Part shown: piece after piece, positions 42,150 to 52,706 of the stretch
Position numbering within the stretch: the first letter of the stretch is position 1
How the letters are laid out: each line of letters begins with the position of its first letter
Assembly (NCBI GenBank): GCA_025526935.1
Contig: JAHLKD010000001.1
Coordinates: 806,001 to 870,000, forward strand
Origin: Cladochytrium replicatum
Taxonomy: Eukaryota; Chytridiomycota; Chytridiomycetes; Cladochytriales; Cladochytriaceae
Length of the DNA: 64,000 bases
Reading direction: 5' to 3'
Notes under the pieces: model-generated
Database searches by the model: none
The model's input: the letters and a program-made list of their open reading frames with translations, nothing else
Told to the model about the DNA's origin: nothing
Program-made: the position numbers and the translations under genes

Positions 42150-43990
42150 GTTGTGTAATTTTTCCCACATTCTCAGGCGGCTTGATGCAAACCATACAAG
42201 CTTTTGATGAGTTTACAAACAATCTCTTGGAGTTGTTCATTAAACTTCTCGAACCCATGGGGCACTTCAAGATAGTTTGTTTCGCAAAGTTTTCCGTTAG
42301 GAAAGCTAATACTGATTTATGTACAACATAACCATCGTTGATATTGTGATAAGCAAACAGATAGAAGCAGTCTTCGTTACTGGAGCATAGACTTTATTGA
42401 AGTCCTCACCTTTTATCTGAGAAGACCCTCTTGCAACTCATCTACCTTTGAACTGAATAATGTTTCCATTCTGGTCAAGCTTGTAATCAAATACCCATTT
42501 CCCTGATAGGAGATTTTGCCTCTTGGTAAGATTGCTTCTTCCCGTGTATTAGTTTGAACAAGCTGTCTCTTCACACATTGCTGCCAGCCAGTATCCTACT
42601 TCATCAGGTCGTGACATTGCTTCCTTCAAAGTCATTGGAACTGTTCTATATTGCCCGGAGGGAAAAGGTATTATTGGAGTCGCTGATTCTTTCTTCAAAT
42701 GCCATGGTAACACTGGCTTGTTCCATTTGTGGTTTTGAACATTCGTATTTCTGTTAAACTTGCGTTTTGCTTTCCGTCCCCTTAGCATGTAGGGTTCTCG
42801 TTACAGAAGAATGAGAGGTTGTCCAGCTGGTAGAACATAAGGTCAAATTGGCATAGAGGATTGAAAACTTCCTGAATTGGATGTTGCGAGGAAGTCCAGA
42901 TTGTAGCAACATTTCTTCTGATAATTCCTTGATTGGACAAACATTTTGTTCTGCTAATCCAGTCAGCTGCTTCTCATGTCCTGTAGATGATTGCAGTGCA
43001 ATGGATGGTACCTTCTCCCAAGTTCATTGGTGATACATTCTCCAAAGTCCATTCAAAGTTCCATGACAGTGTAACCATTGCCTTTTGCGATGTGTCAAAT
43101 AATGCAATCTGTCGCGTCAGACTTCCAAGTTGCGAGGAAGAAAATGAGGAAAAACGATGTGTACTCGATGATAATCATCCAGTACGGTCCTCCTATGGAA
43201 TGAGATCTAAGCAGAGGAGATAATTCCTCTGGAGCTTGTGATTGTGAACCGTAAGTAGGTTCTCATCCCATCTTTGTCTTATTGCTTAAGATACAATCTT
43301 CAAGAACAGAAATGTGTACAAGATCAACAGCATCATCACTGATCTTAGGCATCTTAATCCCAACCATGCAACCTGTACAAAGAAATGTACTCATGCATAT
43401 GACTGAACAGCCGATGGAGCTCTGCACATTTGTGTACTGTCATATGTGAAGGGCCGCTTGATCCTTCCTTTACTGGGATAGAAGAATACAAGTCAATAGC
43501 ATTCTCTTCATGTGTTGCTGGAGCCGGACTTACAGTCAAAGGTCCGCACTTGTCATACTCATCAAAGCCTTTTCTCACCAAACTAGTGTGTCCAAGTGAT
43601 TCATCATTGGCGGAGTGCATCTCGTATGTGTCTTTGGATGCAAGGAGATAGTACAAATCCCTGACTCGCCAACCAATGACAATACATTTGTTAGTGTCTC
43701 TGTTTTTGAGCATCACATTGTCTTGAGAGAAACTAACAATGTCTCAGATTTCACTGTCCCCAATGATGCTATAGACAGATGTAAGAGTTTCTGCTAAATC
43801 AGGAGCATAGAGAGCATTTTGAATACATCTGACTTTACATTTGGTAAAACAAGACCAACATCCCAAATAACCTTTACTGGTACAGCAGTGCCGTTTGCTA
43901 ATTCAACTGGTGGGCTGTGATACAAACTAAATGACATAATGGGGAGATGTCCCAGCCACCAAGAAAACTCAACAAACTAAGTAATTTGAA
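42150..43990 (-). mobile_element. Ty1/Copia pol relic (pre-integrase to reverse transcriptase)
   Basis: On the minus strand, in the expected order, are three remnants. At 43716-43354 a pre-integrase piece includes NRDTNKCIVIGWRVRDLYYL and ends AELHRLFSHMHEY. At 42788-42549 is the start of the Copia reverse-transcriptase domain (MTLKEAMSRPDEVGYWLAAM). At about 42330-42170 is its downstream part, with YLEVPHGFEKFNEQ and VCKLIKSLYGLHQA. Many stops and shifts separate them, and the integrase core between 43300 and 42800 is barely readable. Inactive. Confidence 0.82.
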
Positions 43991-44352
43991 TCACCCTGCA
44001 ACAACGAATTCACTTTCCGCATCGGGTGGTCCTATTTAATTCAACAACACGAATGACTAGTGATTTTTTTGGTGCACACACGTACGTTCTGTGTGATAAA
44101 TTGGTAGTGATACGATCGTGCGCTTTGAGCATTGTTGCCGATCATGCAAATATGAAATCATCTGCTGGAGGGTTCAGGGTGCAACCCTTTCCATCACGTG
44201 TGGCCCATCACATTCGAATTCAATTCAAATTCTGAGCGTTTGAAACGAACGTCGCATTGGTGCATTGATGCATTGGTGCCCGTGTGCCTAATCCTGCGTT
44301 CAAAGGTATTGAATATGGGCCATGCACCCTCGCACCCTATCTCACCGTCAAC

Positions 44353-46442
44353 ATGCTAGCTCTTATGGAAGAAACAAGAGAGCCTCCGCTCGTGGTTTCG
44401 TTCGGCCCCAACGGTTGGTTTGTGCGGTACGCAAACCATGCCCCTCTCAACCACATCCTGCCTCCAACTCTGCACAACAAGCTTTCGACTAGGGGCGATG
44501 AGAGCAGCCCAGTTGTTGCCCTTTCAATGTCTGCGGATGAAGGTACTGCCAATTTCCCCGCGCACTTGACTGTTTCCCCTGATTCTGTTGTTAGTTTGGT
44601 TTGCAAAGTTTGAGGACGGCTCTACCAGTTGGAGCGGAATTTTCGATAATGAGGGCTGGGATCGTCTCCAAGAATTAGAACACGACGTAACTCTCGTTGC
44701 ATTTGCCCCCGGCTCAGGCTATCTCATTCACACGGACGATGGAACCGCTATTTATAAGGGCCTTCCTCAGCAACTCGCAGAGCTTCTTGATGCCGAGACA
44801 GAGAGGGAGCGCAAAATCAAAGCCAAAAAGGAGAACCGCGGAGAATGGCACACCACCGTCCCCCCTCTGCGACCAAAGCCTAGCCTGTCATTTATTCCTC
44901 AAGCTCCTCCCACTTTGGCGCGTAGATTGTCACATGCATCCATGTACGGACTCTTGGGTCAATACCAAGCTACGCCGTCGGGGTTGTTCTTCATGGTGCC
45001 CCACGCACCAACACCTGCTGTCGTAGTCTCACCTACTTCATCAGTTGCTTCGAACTCATTTGATGATCATGTGGACGAGCCAGATATACACGAGTACAAA
45101 GGTCGACCCATAAAGTTTCTCTCGGTTTCAGGAAGTGGTAAGGGGTTCCTTTGTGGTGTGTTGTATTCGCTCATTCGACTGCTACCAGGTGGTTGGTATC
45201 TCGAGTTTGACGGGCCGGATTCATCAGAGGGAAACTCGATCGCGTGGGATGGTCTTCCTGCGGTAGGTCAGAACTGTGAAATCCTGCTCCAGTTCATGCT
45301 GAACTCCAACCCAGGCTCTGGACAAGCTTCTTAAAACGAAACTTCGCTCGGCCCACACCCTCCTCCACAGCAACTCCAACGGTTCTCCGGACACTTCCTC
45401 TCGCAGCCCCCCTCGTAAGATGACATCCCTCGCCAGCTTGAAGAACCGCACCGTGCGCGTCAATGCGATCTCCTTCTCGCCTTCCATGAACGGACACTAC
45501 TGGGTCTCTTTCGACGACGGTTCACACTTCTGGGTCTCCTCCGACCCGCAGTTCCAAAAGGTCCTGCGCAACGGGCCTCCTGCCCCTGGTGTAGACGATT
45601 CGGGCTACAGCAGCGCGTCGACCGAACCCTGCGCATACTCCCCATTCGGAGATAGTGACCCCGTTTCAGGTGTCGTGTTTGACCGTCGCGGCAGTTTCCC
45701 AACGCATCTCGAATCCAGCCTGTTCAACGGCGCGTCGGCTACGGCTCAGTCGAAGCGACTCACTCCCGGCTCCGCAACAGGCTCGTTGCGGACCCAGCTT
45801 AGGCCCGTCCCTGAAGGCCTGTTCAGTTCCGGCACCAACAGCCCTTCGCCTATCAACTCCCCCACCGGTTTCTCCCCGCCACGCTCTAGCATGGTCTCGC
45901 CCGACGGAAGCTGTCTCGCCACACCACCTCCAACGCCTACGCCTCCCCAGAAACAGCGGGAAGTCAGAGTGGACCCGAAACGCCTCATGCACACGCAGGA
46001 CCTCCTCAGTTCCGAGTTCTCCGACGGCTCGAGCATCTTCTTCCTTTTCACCGATCTTTCACGCGGCGTGGTGCAGGCTGAAGATGTACCTCGTGTGCGT
46101 ATGTTCATGGACCCGCGCGATGACCATGACGAGGAAGAAAATGAGGAGGAAGAAGAAGATGGAGGTTCGACGGAAGGTTCCGAAAAGTCGGTTGTGAGGA
46201 CTTCTTCCGACGGGTCCCTGCTTGTATCGCCGAGCACCAGGCTTTGGTGCCTCGATAACAGACGTCTTTGGGTGTTCAACAAAGCCGGGCTGAAGAGTAT
46301 TCCCGTGCTACTGGTGGAACCTCCCCCAGATTTCCTTCAATGGGTATGTACACCATTCTGTGGATTCTCTCTTGAACGCGTCTGACATTCTCGTTCCGCA
46401 CAGTGCGACCGAGTTGGAACTCAAGTTTCCATTTTGCTGTAA
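44353..46442 (+). CDS. Protein with six degenerate aromatic/DGS beta repeats, function unknown
   Basis: Four exons (44353-44542, 44595-45262, 45315-46343, 46404-46442) join in phase to 641 aa. I do not recognise a named domain. The protein is made of short beta-like units with the pattern V..I.F.P....YWV.F.DGS..W.GLP..L...L. Examples are LVVSFGPNGWFVRYANHAP, VWFAKFEDGSTSWSGIFD, VAFAPGSGYLIHTDDGTAIY, WYLEFDGPDSSEGNSIAWDG and ISFSPSMNGHYWVSFDDGS. Between units 3-4 and 5-6 are charged or Ser/Pro-rich linkers, including a Glu/Asp run near residue 555. The last exon is only 13 codons. The array recalls a propeller or beta-trefoil-like ligand-binding fold, but that is a guess. The first in-frame ATG after an upstream stop-free stretch was used. 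Confidence 0.75.
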
Positions 46443-47702
46443 AGTATTTTTCTTCCTAGTTTTGCGTTTGTATTCGAACGGACTTTTTTTTGTGTCATTC
46501 TTTGTTTCTGCTTTTGGTTTGTGCGGCCTCCATCTTCACGGGTCCTGAGTTTGCCTTTGGTGTAAGTACTGTATCCATAGTGCATCATATTTTTATTTTT
46601 ATGTATTCTTCAACCCATGTGAGTAATTGAAAGTGAAAGTGTGTTATTTTCATGGCCTGTTTACTGAGTAATACAGGTACTTTCAGAAGAAGTTTTCATA
46701 AAGAGTTGGCAGTTTCCTTTCGGTTTCGGCCGGTTCTGTATGTGAGATTCTTCTGAATCGAAGGTGGTGACTGAAACTAAGGTCATTTACACTTCATTTC
46801 GAACTCTGTTATTGGGAGTAGTACTGCCTGGCACCTTTAGTGTCATCTTCCTCAACATAAATGAACCAAAGTCCTCCTTCGCTTTTCTTCGGCATTCCAC
46901 CCGTTCACACCAAGTGTCCCCATCTACATGTTGGGAGCAGGTGCGAGTGTGCCGCTTCAGTAGCTCATCGACGGCGATGAACTCGGTGGGTCGACGTTCA
47001 AAGGCTTCCAAGGATTTGGAATTGGCTCAAGTACAAACACCATGGCTCAATCACCCCCTTTTCCTGATAATGGCGGCTTCTTTAAATGCGGCGATGCCAG
47101 GAGTGGTAAGTACGTTTTTAGACGAAAGCTGCCCGACCGACGCAGTGGCATCCACACCCTCTTAATGTTGGGATATGTCTACAAGCGACTGAATCTATGA
47201 GCGTTTAACCCTGCGAACAAGGCATATACTAATTAACTTTATCAGCAGTAGGATCTCGTGTTTGTACCTTAAGCTCGATGGGATTGATAAAGTTGGCAAC
47301 AGCATGATGATTAAACAGAGCCACGTAAGTACTAATGAGTTTGCTCTGGAGGATCCACTGACCAGATGCACCCCGTCCTTTTGTGGAGGTGCTTGTGAGT
47401 CAGTGGTCTGAAGCGAAGGAGGGATGCGTTGGAGGAGAGGAAGCGACAGGGTTGGAGGGGGTAGCAGGTGTTGGCAGATCGGACGGTTGCGTCCGTTTCT
47501 GCCGGAATGAACTGCTGGAGGAGTATCAGGTATGCTGATGATTTCTGCTGCTGTTCTGCTGCTCTGAGATCTAAAGATATGATTGGGACGATGTTACAAT
47601 CCATGTCATCGCTAAGTAAAGTAGATAACTTCCATCGTTTACTTTCAGTCGTGCAGCAACACTACTCCGCAAACGCATCTCCTTTCCGCACATGCATCTC
47701 CA
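46443..47702. other. Gene-poor interval
   Basis: 46443-46760 is 3' untranslated/AT-rich sequence. At 46930-47110 the plus strand has a Gly/Phe-rich open stretch (STFKGFQGFGIGSSTNTMAQ) ending in a good GTAAGT donor, which could be a lone exon. I cannot find partners for it. 47170-47660 shows nothing I can support. Confidence 0.35.
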
Positions 47703-47727
47703 CTACTCCGCAAATGCATCTCCTTTC
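47660..47727. repeat. 27-bp unit repeated with 41-bp period at the SET gene 3' end
   Basis: Units 47660-47686 and 47701-47727 match except for one base. The second unit contains the last codons and stop of the SET-domain gene; the first lies just downstream. Confidence 0.85.
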
Positions 47728-49318
47728 GAATTTTTCGCCGTTCCTCTTATTCTCCTTCGCTTCGTCCTATTCTCGCCAGTCGCTACAGGCAGCGTCATCC
47801 ATTGTCCCTTTTCTACATCCGTCCCATAGTTAGCAAAGAGCTCCTCTCCAGCATGCACATCCCTCGTTGTAGCACAGATAATCTGATTAACCACCGATCC
47901 CTCCAAAAACCGCAAGTTCCCACATCCGGACAAGTCGTCGTTGACGAAGTGGAAGGGGCAGAAAAATCCAGACGGATGATCTTTCGTGTATGGTTGTCCA
48001 TTCTCGTCGGTGGCATCCAGGACTGTGTTTCTGTATCGATGCTTGGGGAAAAGCTATACGTCAACATGGCACAATGATTGAGTATTCTTCATCCTCACCG
48101 AGTAGTTAGAAGCTAGCCCCACCCCGTCCTTGATTGCATCGAATTCGTCTTCAGTCATAGGGACACCAAAGTAGAATCCGAGGATTACCCGAGCAGGGAT
48201 GTACCGTTTTGCAAACAAACCTAGACCTGCGTTTGGAATCTACCACCAGAGTCAATTAATACAGGTCGGCCTAAGGACTAGAAAATGCTTACCCTCGAAG
48301 GTCCAGTCTCAACCAGCTCATCCAATGATGCTGGTATCGGTCGATCTTGATTTTCAAGCTGTGAATGAGCCTCTCCACCACCGCCTTTGACGGAAGCATG
48401 TGTATATCGCAGAATACCCTCAAGTCCCTCTCGGTTATTATCTGTGGCAATATTGTCCTCTGCAAGGTCCGCCACTGGGCTAGAATTCGGCCGCACAGTC
48501 AATTGGGTGATTTGTGCGACTCCACAGCTATCAACATATCCCGCAACGTAATTGATCGGCTGATCAACATATCCCGGTGCCCTGGAATTCTCGGCGATCT
48601 TTGTATGTAGCTCCTCTCTACATCCGCCTCTGAAAAATATCGGCCAATCGTGTTGAATGAGAATCTCCATCCAAGACGAATACGTTTCTCTTGCTGTATT
48701 AAAGTCTCCCGGGACATACGCCAACGAAAACTTCCATTTGTCCTTCTTGGAAGCTGGTTTATGTCCAATGAAGAGGCGGTCCCGGTTTTCAGTCAAAATA
48801 GCACTGCAAGTATTCTTTGGTGTCTGGTAATAGATAAGAAGCGAACCAACGTGATGAAGCTCGCCAACTACCTTTCCACCGAACAGTGTCGGTAGTTTTC
48901 TCTGCTTCGAAATTACTTTGTCCAACTTAAGCACGGCTGGTATGAGTTCAGATCGAGTCAATGGCCGTGCGGCCTCACGGAGCGTCAGAAAGACTAAATA
49001 CGTTTGATTCCACCAACGAGGCTTCGAGTTTGTATGTCTCTCTGAGTTTTGCTTCTTTCGAGTATATTTTACTTTATCCCTTTGGCCAGCGTGTAGACTC
49101 TCGGGAGTATTCTCACATTGCTCCTGTTCTTTGGCTCTACGCTTGCCATAGTCTGAGATGGTGCTGTTGCTCTCCGCTTCTACTTCGTCCGAGAACACAT
49201 CATGCGCTCCGAAATTGTCAGCATAATATGAGATGGATGCAGTTCTCCGAGCCGATCGGTTCAGGTTTCGGCGCGGATGGTGGTTGATGTTTGGCACGGA
49301 CAAGTCCAAGGAGTCCAT
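47703..49318 (-). CDS. SET-domain protein, putative lysine methyltransferase
   Basis: Three exons (48293-49318, 48099-48239, 47703-48053) close in phase to 505 aa. The first ~120 residues are basic and disordered. A globular segment (RWWNQTYLVFLTLREAARPL, then PAVLKLDKVISKQRKLPTLF) resembles a small winged-helix domain. The SET domain begins at the exon 1/2 junction: RIPNAGLGLFAKRYIPAR with the Gly-x-Gly cofactor turn, then GFYFGVPMTEDEFDA. Exon 3 has HFVNDDLSGCGNLRFL in place of the usual NHSC pseudoknot and ICATTRDVHAGEELFANYG, the conserved C-terminal motif with the active-site Tyr. The tail is basic (RTKRRRIRG), suiting a nuclear role. The target (histone or other) cannot be read. The weak NHSC motif is unusual. 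Confidence 0.85.
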
Positions 49319-49772
49319 ATTAATAAATGAAAGGAGCTAAAACTTTGGGTGAGTGAAAACTTGACTACGCCGAAGATGGTGCCATGCCGCACTGCTACTT
49401 TTTGTCGCCGACTTTGACTTGCCGTGGCAGCAATTGATAACATCAGAAATTAAAAACAAAAGAATTGCATGCAGCAGTAGTTGGGCCAAAATCAATTTGT
49501 CTCGCCAGTAGCTGGTTATGGCCCAATTCTGGTGCCGTAATTCGATTGTGCAACACGCCGCTCTTTGGAGATTCGCTGCCTGACATCGGACGAAGCAAGA
49601 CTTCCTGCTTCTCGAAGATACACCACCGTCCCTTGGTAGTGTCTTCGAACTGTTAATCCGCATCCAATCGCTACGTCACTTTGTGCATTGAGTCCCAGAG
49701 CAAGGTGGAAGCAGGAGGAAAGCATCTCGGTGATTGGCAAATTGTGCCTACGCTGCTCTGCTCGAGTCAGCA
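49319..49772. other. Intergenic between divergent SET and membrane-protein genes
   Basis: About 450 bp. Short frames on both strands without recognisable protein character. Presumed promoter region for both neighbours. Confidence 0.4.
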
Positions 49773-50895
49773 ATGTCTTTGCTCGGACTTTCATTTTTCT
49801 CCGCTGTCGTCATGGTTGCTGCCAGCCCTCTTCTGTTGGTCAGCAAACGCGCTTCTCCAAAGCCCAGAAGAGATATCGAGCTCGCCTGAAGGTCCAGATG
49901 CGACGTTGGTTGTAACCATCCGTCCTTCAGAGACCCACGAACCATCAGCAACTGACGGAACCTCTCACGCTCTTGCTCCTGGCTTCGTTGCGGGAATTGT
50001 CGTCAGCTCCACTTTGTTAGTTGGAATGGTGTTCACCCTTCTGTACTTTGCCCGCACTGTAAGCTACTCAACTGCCTTGAATTGCCACCATGGTTGATAC
50101 ACATATCAATCACAGCGCGCTAGAAACCAGCGGGAGGAGAAGCGAGCTGCCAGTTTCAACGACGTATCCGTCAACAAAGGCACTACTCCAACCCCAGAAC
50201 CCGGCGCATTCTCTCGGGTTCCTTTCATTCGCAGCTCTCTCTGGTCCCCCTCAGAGCCGCCTCTGCCTCCAAATCTGACAACCTACATTCCAGAGGATCC
50301 CCTCTACTTTCCAAAAGATGCGCTGGACCAACCTCTCCCACTTCACATCCCGAATATTACACCACCAACCGGCCACATATGGATGGACTTATCTGCCTTC
50401 GCTACCAGGCACACCTGTCCCTGAGCACGCGCGATTTGCATGGGTCCCAGACTCTGTCAACCAGGCTGATCGCCTTCGAAGGCCATCCTTCATGTCTTCA
50501 TTACCACGTGCACCACCATCCGACCCGCTTCTATGTCAGCATCTCACAGATGGAGCCCCGTTGACAACGAATCGCAGGCAGGAAGCACCGGGAGCGGACC
50601 CGCATTCGATCCTTTCCCATTTGTCGCAGAACCAAATGCTCCACCACCACCACCGCTTCCCGCGCATCTCAAAAAATGCGAATCAGTGCCGCAGAGCGAG
50701 AACGGGACCCCGTCGGGATCATCGAGATCTGCCAGATCAGAGTCTCAACGCAGAAAGCGACCGCCGCAACTTGCGCTTCCGGCGACGCCGATCAGCCAGA
50801 GTCCGGAGATTGGGATTGTGAGCCCGAAGCCGCTGTATCCGAGTGGATTCTTCCCTACACTTCCAACTGTTTCCGTCATGCAGTCGATCCGTTGA
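49773..50895 (+). CDS. Proline-rich single-pass membrane protein, exon structure uncertain
   Basis: ATG 49773 starts a signal-peptide-like sequence (LGLSFFSAVVMVAASPLLLV). The downstream frame, in another phase, has a Ser/Glu/Thr ectodomain and a transmembrane segment (GFVAGIVVSSTLLVGMVFTLLYFAR). A good intron (GTAAGC at 50059 to CACAG at about 50118) leads to a cytoplasmic part starting RARNQREEKRAASFNDVSV, rich in Pro. The tail continues in two further phases (VNQADRLRRPSFMSSLP, then HRWSPVDNESQAGS up to the stop at 50893-50895). Introns of only ~34-37 nt could reconcile these phases, but their donors are weak. Layout suggests a type I surface receptor or sensor with a Pro-rich tail. No known domain seen. 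Confidence 0.45.
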
Positions 50896-51208
50896 TTCAA
50901 TCAAAGCATGTGATTTGAGCATACTAATGATTTATTTTGCGTTATTTGTCTTCAAAGGCACGACATTGCTGCGATATTTGGCATTTGGCATTTTGACTGT
51001 TTTATTTGCTATTTCGAAGAGAATCTGAGACAAAATATTGTTTTTGGTTATTGCTACACATTCATTTCTTTATCTGCTACTTTTCTTTAGACTTGGACGA
51101 ATCGACTTGCTTTGGCTTTATTTTTTGAGTTCGCTTTTTCTTGTTACTCAAATATACCTCAGTTCAAACCCAGCAACCCAACGCAAATTTCCACGCGAAC
51201 TCCACAGA

Positions 51209-52509
51209 ATGTCAAGGAGGGAAAGGGACAGGGAAAGAGACAAGTACAGAGATCACGACACCTCGGACTACACCCCCCTGGCTCGCCCGGGCGTACCCTC
51301 GAAATCAACATCCTCGTCACAGCGCAGGAGTGACCGCTCCAGTCGAAGCAGAAGCCGCAGTGCCGACTCCGCCGATTCGCGACATCGTTCCCGCAAAGGT
51401 TTGGCAATCCTGCACTTCCCCTTTGAAGCGTTGAATTCCTGACACGCTCATTTTTTGGGGGATTGAAGACCGACTCCGCAACCACGACAGAGATGATTCT
51501 CCTGGACGCCGGAAGGATAGAGATTCGAAAAGGGACCATCGAGGTACATCATAAACAATAATTTAAGTGGTTAATCAAGTGGTTTAATTGACTTTAATTC
51601 TGTAATTTGTTGCGAAAGGCCGGAGAGACGATAGGCGCGGTGAGTGCAAACGACAGATGTATTCTACAAAAGTATCCATGAATGGCTCTTTTTCTGGCGT
51701 GGATATTCTCAGCGAATTCGCTCCAGATGTCGTGAATACTCATGAACTCTGCTTTCCTTGATGTTGGCGTGATGGAGGGAATGACCCAGTCCCTCAGTGA
51801 CCCATCGAACGTCCAGTGCACCTCCCGATGTTTCACTCTCGTGGATTTGTCGATATCAGAAAACTGACTAGTCCTATGCAACTCCCATAGAATCCGACCG
51901 CGACCGCCGTAGCGATCGTGACCGTGATCGCGACCGGGCGCGAGATTCCGGACGCGATCGAAGCAGACGGGACGATAGAGATCGCGAGCGGGACAGGGAC
52001 GACGACAGGGATCGGAAGAAGAGCAAGGGGGATCACGATTCGAAGGGTAGAGATGGAGACAAAAAGGATCGCCGGGAGCGGGATAGGAGAGATGAGAGGG
52101 AAAACGGGAAAAAAGAAAGCGGTGAGTGATATTTTGGCGGGTTTAGAGGGTAAAGATTCATCACTCTTTTTGTAGGGAGGAGGTCAAGAGATGAGTCGGA
52201 GGATGATGAGGATCAGATGGCGGTGGATGCAGGCGTCGATGAGGAAGCGATGATGCAAATGCTGGGTTTTGGATCTTTTGATACAACAAAGGTAAGCGCG
52301 GGCTTCGCTGAACGTTGTAGTTATCGTAACCTTGGCTCTTGTAGGGTCAACATGTGGTGGGTAACGATCAAGGAGCGTCTAGTGTCAAGAAGCAGCGCAG
52401 TTACAGGCAGTACATGAACAGACGAGGAGGTTAGTTCATTGACTGTGATCTGTTGACGCTCTCGGCTAACATCGCTTTAGGATTTAATCGTCCTCTCGAT
52501 AAAATCTGA
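51209..52509 (+). CDS. SNRNP27: U4/U6.U5 tri-snRNP 27 kDa protein (RS-rich splicing factor)
   Basis: Seven exons (51209-51398, 51469-51543, 51619-51639, 51891-52121, 52176-52291, 52345-52429, 52481-52509) join in phase to 248 aa. The N-terminal 170 residues are an RS/RD/RE-rich domain (MSRRERDRERDKYRDHD, ...). The conserved C-terminus reads EEAMMQMLGFGSFDTTKGQ, then KKQRSYRQYMNRRGGFNRPL and DKI, matching the SNRNP27 family almost residue for residue. The protein sits in the tri-snRNP and influences 5' splice-site choice during spliceosome activation. Exon 3 is only 21 nt, and the following intron (51640-51890, 251 nt) is several times longer than the others and holds an antisense open frame. 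Confidence 0.95.
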
Positions 52510-52706
52510 ATTGCTGCTCTGCGGTATTTGGTCAGTTGGGTTGAATACACAATGCTGGTGTGAGAGCGTCCAGTGTATTTACTTTCCCAAGGAGTATATA
52601 GTGTTTGAAAGGGGAAACAAGTAGCATATTACCAAAGCCTAATGAGGAGTATCGTCAAGAAATCAAATTAAATGGTCGAGTCCAACCAAGAACAAGTCAA
52701 ACGGTA

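Noticed and set aside
42549-42788. 79-aa frame first read as a host kinase-like fragment.
   Set aside because: The LKEAMSRPDEV..WLAAM motif is the start of Copia reverse transcriptase; neighbouring relics agree.
45746-46282. 178-aa minus-strand open frame inside the six-repeat gene.
   Set aside because: Ser/Arg-rich antisense of a Ser/Glu-rich exon; the plus-strand gene has phase-consistent introns, so this is a shadow.
51594-51881. 95-aa antisense frame in the long SNRNP27 intron as a gene.
   Set aside because: No domain, no splice or start support; kept only as an observation in the findings.
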